56,798 bases of DNA from Candidatus Gastranaerophilales bacterium (GTDB taxonomy: Bacteria; Cyanobacteriota; Vampirovibrionia; Gastranaerophilales; Gastranaerophilaceae): positions 1-56,798 of the forward strand of contig CANQMP010000012.1 in NCBI GenBank assembly GCA_947624975.1, in the 5' to 3' direction. The notes below the pieces were generated by a model. It did not search any database. It had not been told where the DNA came from and saw only the letters and a program-made list of their open reading frames with translations. This document shows positions 51,969 to 56,798 of the stretch, in pieces (position 1 is the first letter of the stretch; every line of letters starts with the position of its first letter). Made by a program: the position numbers and the translations under genes.

Positions 51969-54253
51969 TGGCAGTCAAAAAAGAAAAATCACTAGTAATA
52001 GTCGAATCACCCGCAAAATCCAAAACCATTAAAAAAATTCTCGGTGACGGATTTCAGATAGAGGCGAGTTTCGGGCATGTAAGAAATTTGCTCACAAAAG
52101 ACCCCGCAACACAGAATTTGGGGTTCGATATAGAAAACCATTTTGAACCTAAGTTTGAAATTATTCCAGGTAAACAGGCAGTGGTTAAAAAGCTTAACGA
52201 TATGGCAAAAAAAGTCGACAGAGTTTACCTTGCATCCGACCCTGACCGTGAAGGTGAAGCTATTGCGTGGCACGTACGCCAGATTTTAAAAGTACCTGAC
52301 GATAAGATTTCTCGAATTGTATTTAACGAAATAACGCCGAAAGCCGTCAAAAATTCCGTCGAAAACCCTCGTACGATAGATATGGATATGGTTCAGGCAC
52401 AGCAGACAAGGCAGATTTTGGATAAGCTTGTGGGCTATAAATTGAGTCCCGTTTTATGGAAACAAATCGGTAACAGAAAGCTTTCCGCGGGTCGTGTTCA
52501 GTCTGTTGCACTCAGAATGATTTGCGAACGTGAAGAAGAAATTGAGGCATTTGTTCCGCAAGAATACTGGTCAATTCACGCAGATTTGGAAAAAGAAGGT
52601 AAAATATTTGAGGCAGAATTATCCAAGATTAAAGATAAGCCTGTGGAAAAAACGATTAAAAATAACGAGGAAGCTCAAAAAATCGTCGATTATCTTCAGG
52701 ATAAATCAAGAGAATTTGAAATTTCAAAGGTAACTCAAAGAACAATAAAACGAAAACCGACAGCACCGTTTATAACCTCGACCTTGCAGCGTGCGGCAAG
52801 CTCAAAATTAGGTTTCGGTGTTCAAAAAACCATGCAGGTTGCCCAAAAACTTTATGAAGGTATGGAAATTGACGGAACTCCCGTCGGCTTGATTACCTAT
52901 ATGAGAACGGACAGCGTAAGGGTTTCCGACGATGCTCAGACAATGGCAAAAGATTTTATCCTTGCAAATTACGGCGACAAATATTATCCTGAAACGCCAA
53001 ATGTTTATACAAAAGGCAAACAGAATGTGCAGGACGCTCACGAAGCTATCAGACCGTCTTACCCCGAACGTACGCCCGAAAGCATTAAACAATACCTTGA
53101 TAACGACCAGTACAGATTATACAAGCTTATTTGGGATAAGTTCATGTCCTCGCAAATGTCTAATGCCGAAGTCGCAAACAAATCAATAGAAATTACGGCA
53201 GGTGACTGTTTGTTGAAAGCAGGTACGAGTAAAGTGACTTTTGATGGTTTTTTGAAACTTTACAGTGACACGGAAGATGATGAAAACGATGCGGATGCAA
53301 AAATTCCTGATTTAGACAAAGGCGACAAAGTTATTTGTAAAAAAATTAACCCGAAACAGCACTTTACACAGCCTCCGCCGAGATACAACGAGGCTTCTCT
53401 GGTCAAGGCTCTTGAAGAATACGGAATAGGCAGACCGTCGACTTATGCAACAATTATAACCGTAATCCAAACCCGTAAATACGTTGAAAAGAGAGATAAA
53501 GCACTTCATCCGACACTTTTGGGAAGAACGGTTTCAAAACAGCTTGTGGCACAATTCGCCGATATTATGGATTATAAATTTACGGCAGGCATGGAAAATA
53601 AACTCGACCTTATTGCCGAGAAAAAAGCCGTTTGGAACAATGTTTTACAGGAATTTTACGACCCGTTTATCGTTGAAGTCAATAAGGCACTTGACAATAA
53701 CGAGCGTGTAAGAATTGAAAGTAAGATTAAATGCCCCAACTGCGGAAAACCGATGGTTCTCCGCACAAGCAAATCAGGCGCACAGTTTTTGGGTTGTTCG
53801 GGATTTCCTGAGTGCAAAACGATTATGTCATTGAACGCACTTACCGATAACGATTCCGATGCCGGGAATGAACCCGAGGTTTGCGAGGAAAAATGTGAAA
53901 AATGCGGTTCCGATATGGTGTTCAAAATGGGACCGTACGGGAAATACATGGAATGCACAAACGCTGAGTGCAAGCACAGAAAGCCTTACCGAAAATCAAC
54001 GGGTGTAAAATGTCCGAAATGCTCGGAAGGTACTATTGTTGAACGTAAATCCAAACGCGGTACGGTGTTTTACGGCTGTGACAGGTATCCCGAATGCGAT
54101 TTCACGCTCTGGAACGAGCCGACAGGCGAAAAATGCCCGCAATGTGACTCACTTCTTGTTAAAAAAGTGCTTAAAAAAGGCACCGTAATTACTTGTTCAA
54201 ATATAAAATGCGGTTACAAAAAAGATTTCGAGGAGGAACAAATTGAATCCTGA
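51968..54253 (+). CDS. topA: DNA topoisomerase I
   Basis: TopA relaxes negative supercoils through a 5'-phosphotyrosine. The 761-residue protein has the TOPRIM domain (SLVIVESPAKSKTIKKIL; ASDPDREGEAIAWH), the active-site Tyr in LITYMRTDSVRVSD, and the DAHEAIRP and RPSTYATIIT motifs. Four C-terminal Cys4 zinc ribbons follow (CPNC...CSGFPEC, CEKC...CTNAEC, CPKC...CDRYPEC, CPQC...CSNIKC). Its first base overlaps the dprA stop and its end overlaps aroE by 11 bp. Complete and typical. Confidence 0.97.
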   Translation: MAVKKEKSLVIVESPAKSKTIKKILGDGFQIEASFGHVRNLLTKDPATQNLGFDIENHFEPKFEIIPGKQAVVKKLNDMAKKVDRVYLASDPDREGEAIAWHVRQILKVPDDKISRIVFNEITPKAVKNSVENPRTIDMDMVQAQQTRQILDKLVGYKLSPVLWKQIGNRKLSAGRVQSVALRMICEREEEIEAFVPQEYWSIHADLEKEGKIFEAELSKIKDKPVEKTIKNNEEAQKIVDYLQDKSREFEISKVTQRTIKRKPTAPFITSTLQRAASSKLGFGVQKTMQVAQKLYEGMEIDGTPVGLITYMRTDSVRVSDDAQTMAKDFILANYGDKYYPETPNVYTKGKQNVQDAHEAIRPSYPERTPESIKQYLDNDQYRLYKLIWDKFMSSQMSNAEVANKSIEITAGDCLLKAGTSKVTFDGFLKLYSDTEDDENDADAKIPDLDKGDKVICKKINPKQHFTQPPPRYNEASLVKALEEYGIGRPSTYATIITVIQTRKYVEKRDKALHPTLLGRTVSKQLVAQFADIMDYKFTAGMENKLDLIAEKKAVWNNVLQEFYDPFIVEVNKALDNNERVRIESKIKCPNCGKPMVLRTSKSGAQFLGCSGFPECKTIMSLNALTDNDSDAGNEPEVCEEKCEKCGSDMVFKMGPYGKYMECTNAECKHRKPYRKSTGVKCPKCSEGTIVERKSKRGTVFYGCDRYPECDFTLWNEPTGEKCPQCDSLLVKKVLKKGTVITCSNIKCGYKKDFEEEQIES

Positions 54254-55385
54254 ACTTTATGAACGTTACCTTGCAAAAAAAGCCAAAAAATTAGGAATTT
54301 CGGTCGATGAACTGAAAGCTCGCTCATCTGCCGAGTCAGGTCAAACCGTTTCAAACCAAACCTTTTCAAACCAAACTTTTTCTAATCAGTCCGTGCAGAC
54401 TGCCTCAAATCAATTTGGTTCAAGCGATTACGAGCCTTTGCAGGCGAAACCCGAAAAAATGGAAATTCCCTCTTATGTTTTTGGTCCGACTAAAATGGAG
54501 GATACGCCAAACGCTTCTCAAACTCCTGTTTTTAACGATAACCGTGAAAATAAATTCGCACTTATCGGCTATCCGCTCGGACATTCGCTCTCAAAAGTTA
54601 TTCACGAGGCAGGGTTTAAAAGCTTGGGAATTGATGCAAAATACGAAATTTTGGAAACTCCGCCCGATGGACTTGTTGACAGAATTAAATACTTGAAAGT
54701 CAACGGGTATAAGGGATTTAATGTCACGATACCCTTGAAACTTCCTATTTCATTGTTTGTTAATGAGGTTGATAAATATGCTGACTTGTCACGAGCTGTT
54801 AACACGGTTTACATTGATGAAAATAAATTTCTGAAAGCTTACAATACGGATGTAAACGGGTTTAAATCCGCTATCCCGTCGGATATAAATTTGCGTGGCA
54901 AAAAAGTCGCAATTCTCGGAACGGGAGGTGCTGCACACGCAGCCTGCGTTGCTTTGAGCGAACTTAACGTCGCAAAAACAGATTTTTTCACAAGAAATAT
55001 TCCTAATTCGATAGATTTTATCAATTATTTCAGACGTCAATATCCGTCAATGAATTTTGATGTTTACCAGATAGAAAACATCAGAAGTCTTGAAGAATAT
55101 GACTTGCTTGTCAATGCAACTCCTATCGGAATGCTCGGGAAAGCAGGCGATATGTCGCCCGTTGAGTTGAACACACTGCAAACGCTTAATAAAGACGCCG
55201 TTGTTTACGATGTTATTTATAATCCCAAACGTACGGTGCTTATTAAAATGGCGGAAAAACTGAGGTTAAGGACAATAACAGGTTTGGATATGCTGATTTA
55301 TCAGGCTGTTGCGGCTCAAAAGATTTGGTTTGGTGCAGCTCCCGACTTTAAAGATATGAAAATTGCGGCTCTGGAAGAAATGTAA
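54243..55385 (+). CDS. aroE: Shikimate 5-dehydrogenase with long N-terminal extension
   Basis: AroE reduces 3-dehydroshikimate with NADPH. The 380-residue protein carries the shikimate-binding motif GYPLGHSLSKVIHE (about residues 109-122), the catalytic Lys in NVTIPLKLP, AVNTV, NTDVNGF, the NADP motif ILGTGGAAHAACV and the C-terminal TGLDMLIYQAVAAQKIWFG, so the enzyme looks active. Residues 1-103 are extra: a helical start (YERYLAKKAKKLGISVDELK), then a Ser/Asn/Gln/Thr-rich linker with SNQTF repeats (about 36-58). The start is TTG with GAGGAGGAA 4 bp upstream, inside topA. No ATG near the enzyme domain has a ribosome site as good. Confidence 0.92.
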   Translation: MNPELYERYLAKKAKKLGISVDELKARSSAESGQTVSNQTFSNQTFSNQSVQTASNQFGSSDYEPLQAKPEKMEIPSYVFGPTKMEDTPNASQTPVFNDNRENKFALIGYPLGHSLSKVIHEAGFKSLGIDAKYEILETPPDGLVDRIKYLKVNGYKGFNVTIPLKLPISLFVNEVDKYADLSRAVNTVYIDENKFLKAYNTDVNGFKSAIPSDINLRGKKVAILGTGGAAHAACVALSELNVAKTDFFTRNIPNSIDFINYFRRQYPSMNFDVYQIENIRSLEEYDLLVNATPIGMLGKAGDMSPVELNTLQTLNKDAVVYDVIYNPKRTVLIKMAEKLRLRTITGLDMLIYQAVAAQKIWFGAAPDFKDMKIAALEEM

Positions 55386-55483
55386 TTATATTTAATATTA
55401 ATTGTAAAGTTTTGTAAAATTCATGTGCTAAAAAAGGCAATTATTTACTTCTTATATACTTTATATATACAGAGAGGTATATT

Positions 55484-56005
55484 ATGAGTTTTCAAGTTTT
55501 TAACCGAAACATAATAATCAGCAAGACGTATAATTACGGCAGCGGAGGTGGTTTCACGAGTTTTGGCGGATTAACCGGTCCGTCTTTGTTCGGTTGCGGA
55601 TTTCCGCAGAATACTTATGTTGCCCCTCACTGTCATGACTGTTCTAGCGGTGGAGGTGACGGCGGACTTGGCAAGGCATTGTTATGGGGTTCGGCAGCCG
55701 GTTTGGGTGTGGGACTTCTTGTAAAATTTCATCAGCCTATCGGCAAATTTTTAGGCACAGTTGGTAAAGGTATCGGCAAGGGTGCGACCTGGGTATGGAA
55801 TAAAGCTTTAAAACCAGCAGGTAAAGGTATAGCAAATGCCGGAAAATGGGTCTGGAACAACGCTTTAAAACCTGCGGGTCAAGGCATCGCAAAAGCCGGA
55901 GAATGGGTCTGGAACAAGGTTCTAAAACCTGTAGGTCAAGGCATTGCAAACGCAGCAAAATGGGTTTGGAACGGTATAACGGGCTTATTTAAAAAAAATA
56001 AATAA
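55484..56005 (+). CDS. Hypothetical protein with tandem 19-residue WVWN repeats
   Basis: I do not recognise this protein. Residues 1-60 are Gly/Ser-rich with a His/Cys patch (HCHDC at 49-53). A Gly-rich hydrophobic helix follows (about 61-81). Residues 103-159 are three tandem 19-residue units of the form WVWNKALKPAGKGIANAGK, with a partial fourth (WVWNGI) from 160 and a degenerate unit before 103, ending in a Lys-rich tail. The repeats alternate aromatic, basic and small residues and would form amphipathic helices that could lie on or cross membranes. AGAGAGG lies 8 bp upstream of the ATG, and a strong terminator follows. Roles in surface attachment or membrane activity are speculative. Confidence 0.72.
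   Translation: MSFQVFNRNIIISKTYNYGSGGGFTSFGGLTGPSLFGCGFPQNTYVAPHCHDCSSGGGDGGLGKALLWGSAAGLGVGLLVKFHQPIGKFLGTVGKGIGKGATWVWNKALKPAGKGIANAGKWVWNNALKPAGQGIAKAGEWVWNKVLKPVGQGIANAAKWVWNGITGLFKKNK
55790..55960 (+). repeat. Three tandem 57-bp coding repeats
   Basis: Three in-frame 57-bp units begin at 55790, 55847 and 55904, each starting TGGGTNTGGAA and containing AAACCxGxxGGTxAAGGxAT. They differ mainly at synonymous or conservative positions, so the repeat is old enough to have diverged but is kept at protein level. Confidence 0.8.
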
Positions 56006-56014
56006 CAAATTAAT

Positions 56015-56056
56015 AACAACTAGCCCTCTCCAAAAGGAGAGGGTTAGTTGTTTTTT
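56015..56056 (+). terminator. Terminator built on a repeat-island module
   Basis: AACAACTAGCCCTCTCC (56015-56031), loop AAAA, GGAGAGGGTTAGTTGTT (56036-56052), then further T. The stem of about 17 bp has one G-U pair. The core CCCTCTCC/GGAGAGGG(T)TAG is the same module seen throughout the islands. It lies 9 bp after the stop of the repeat protein. Confidence 0.88.
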
Positions 56057-56600
56057 CAAGGGAGGGCAGGGGTGGGTTTAATTTTTTGCATGAAATGTAA
56101 AAAATTGTAAGTTGGGGTTTCGTCCCCAACAAAAACCGTACCCCATCTATCCTACGGACATCTTCCCTATTTGGGGAAGAAATGTAAAGCCCCTTAAAAG
56201 AGTTAATGGTAGCAATGGTTCCCTCCCCAGATGGGGAGGGCTAGGGTGGGGTGCGGTTTCCCCCTTCCTTTTCCAAGAGAGGGGTCAGGGGTGGGTTAGT
56301 TCCCTCTCCACGTGCTGGAGAGGGTTAGGGTGAGGGGTTAAATAAATCGGCACTATGTGCAAATTTAAAAAGCTGGATTGCTTCGCATTCGCTCGCAATG
56401 ACAGTCTTACTCCCTCCCCTAATGGACTCTGCCGAGCAAAACGATTAATTATCGTTTTGCGAGAGGGAAATTTCTTAATGAGCCTTGCGAATTTAGAAAT
56501 TTCGGATGGGGTGGGGTGCAATTATTTAGGTGCTTTAGCACCTGTAACGAACCTCTCACTTCTCACCTTTCACTATATTTTCATTAAGAATTTTTAAAAT
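56057..56600. repeat. Mosaic intergenic repeat island D
   Basis: No gene is supported. Modules include the inverse GTTGGGG/CCCCAAC unit (56109-56130), CCCTCCCC/GGGGAGGG (56221-56240), CCCTCTCCACGTGCTGGAGA (56303-56322), the CATTGCGAGCG module in reverse (about 56373-56402), ACGATTAAT/ATCGTTTTGC (56441-56460), AATTTCTTA/TTTAGAAATTT (56469-56503), and GGTGCTTTAGCACC (56529-56542). The segment 56300-56520 is an inverted copy of 42480-42694. The island ends about 85 bp before the second poly-G prepilin gene. Confidence 0.82.
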
Positions 56601-56626
56601 TTTAAAAAAAATTTCCATTTCCCCCC

Positions 56627-56654
56627 TTGCATTTTTTGAAAAATAGTTTATAAT
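56627..56654 (+). promoter_or_regulatory. Promoter of the poly-G prepilin gene 2
   Basis: TTGCAT (56627-56632) and TATAAT (56649-56654) are spaced by 16 bp, the same layout as prepilin gene 1. AAAGGA follows 7 bp before the ATG at 56687. Confidence 0.7.
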
Positions 56655-56686
56655 GAGAATGTATAGAAAAACGAAAGGAAAAAACT

Positions 56687-56798
56687 ATGAAGAAGATTAC
56701 TACAACGGTATTTAACCCATCGGGGGGGGGGGGATTTTTCTCCTAGCAAGGGTTTCGATGGTATTCTAACCTCAAAAAATAAGAATTTCGCGTTTACT
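56687..56798 (+). CDS. Phase-variable prepilin, 5' part only, out of frame (OFF) as assembled
   Basis: The gene is cut by the window edge. ATG at 56687 with AAAGGA upstream opens MKKITTTVFNPSGGG, then a run of 12 G (56722-56733). As assembled the frame hits TAG at 56744. With 11 G the frame continues through DFSPSKGFDGILTSK and NKNFA to FT at the window end, the beginning of the A|FTLAE cleavage region. The restored leader is 35 residues, the same as in gene 1, with 20 identical positions. What follows lies outside the window, so the pilin body is inferred from the leader and cleavage start. Confidence 0.75.
56722..56733 (+). repeat. G12 homopolymer in the second prepilin leader (contingency tract)
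   Basis: Twelve uninterrupted G at the same codon position (after Asn-Pro-Ser) as in prepilin gene 1. In-frame lengths would be 11 or 14 G here, against 10, 13 or 16 in gene 1, because the next bases differ. The count is subject to assembly error. Confidence 0.83.

Overview
The window looks like a chromosomal segment of a non-photosynthetic relative of cyanobacteria, most likely an uncultured gut Gastranaerophilales (Melainabacteria). The base composition is AT-rich. The envelope is Gram-negative with a lipid A pathway (LpxI, LpxB, LpxK) and LPS export genes (LptC, LptA-like, LptD-like). There is a SigF-type sigma factor, a partial flagellar gene set, and prepilins with an A|FTLAEVLITL cleavage region. 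This assignment is an inference from gene content and protein style, not from a marker tree.

Layout. 1-336 is a mosaic repeat island. 337-13519 lies almost entirely on the minus strand: lpxK and an MCE gene; flagellar fliJ-fliK-hook/rod gene; three lineage-specific hypotheticals; a GH57 glucan enzyme; a winged-helix regulator; pyrG and gatC. A YkgJ-type gene is the one plus-strand exception. From 13.6 kb most genes are on the plus strand: sigF and prepilin peptidase; then (minus) rsmG and an ATPase-TPR protein; then a 34-codon membrane ORF, an M23 peptidase, an LptD-like protein, a class II aldolase, lpxI, lpxB, a large hypothetical, dGTPase, a WecG/TagA transferase, a transketolase N-terminal half and a pseudopilin. 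29.7-33.8 kb holds a solitary TOPRIM protein, a papain-like protein and a 5'-nucleotidase family protein. 33.8-35.5 kb holds a second sigma factor and flhB. 35.6-40.7 kb is MCE-upp-prfA-rnpM-infB. 41.3-56.8 kb alternates housekeeping genes (fusA, uppS, rdgB, lptC-lptA-TPR-dprA-topA-aroE) with pilin genes and three further repeat islands.

The most notable feature is a pair of prepilin genes (41503-42376 and 56687 to the window edge). Each carries a long G homopolymer (14 G and 12 G) between the start codon and the prepilin cleavage motif. As assembled both are out of frame by one base. Removing one G restores, in each gene, a 35-residue leader that matches the other at 20 of 35 positions. This is the architecture expected of contingency (phase-variable) loci, here acting on pilin expression, and the prepilin peptidase needed for maturation is encoded at 14.4 kb.

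Two other genome-scale patterns stand out. At least eight genes have a -10 box (TATAAT or close) ending only 6-7 bases before the start codon, with no Shine-Dalgarno sequence, which predicts leaderless transcripts. The GC-rich mosaic repeat islands (1-336, 42.43-42.76, 47.68-48.42 and 56.02-56.58 kb) mostly lie beside pilin genes. Two of them share an inverted copy of about 215 bp that brackets a 13.6 kb segment.
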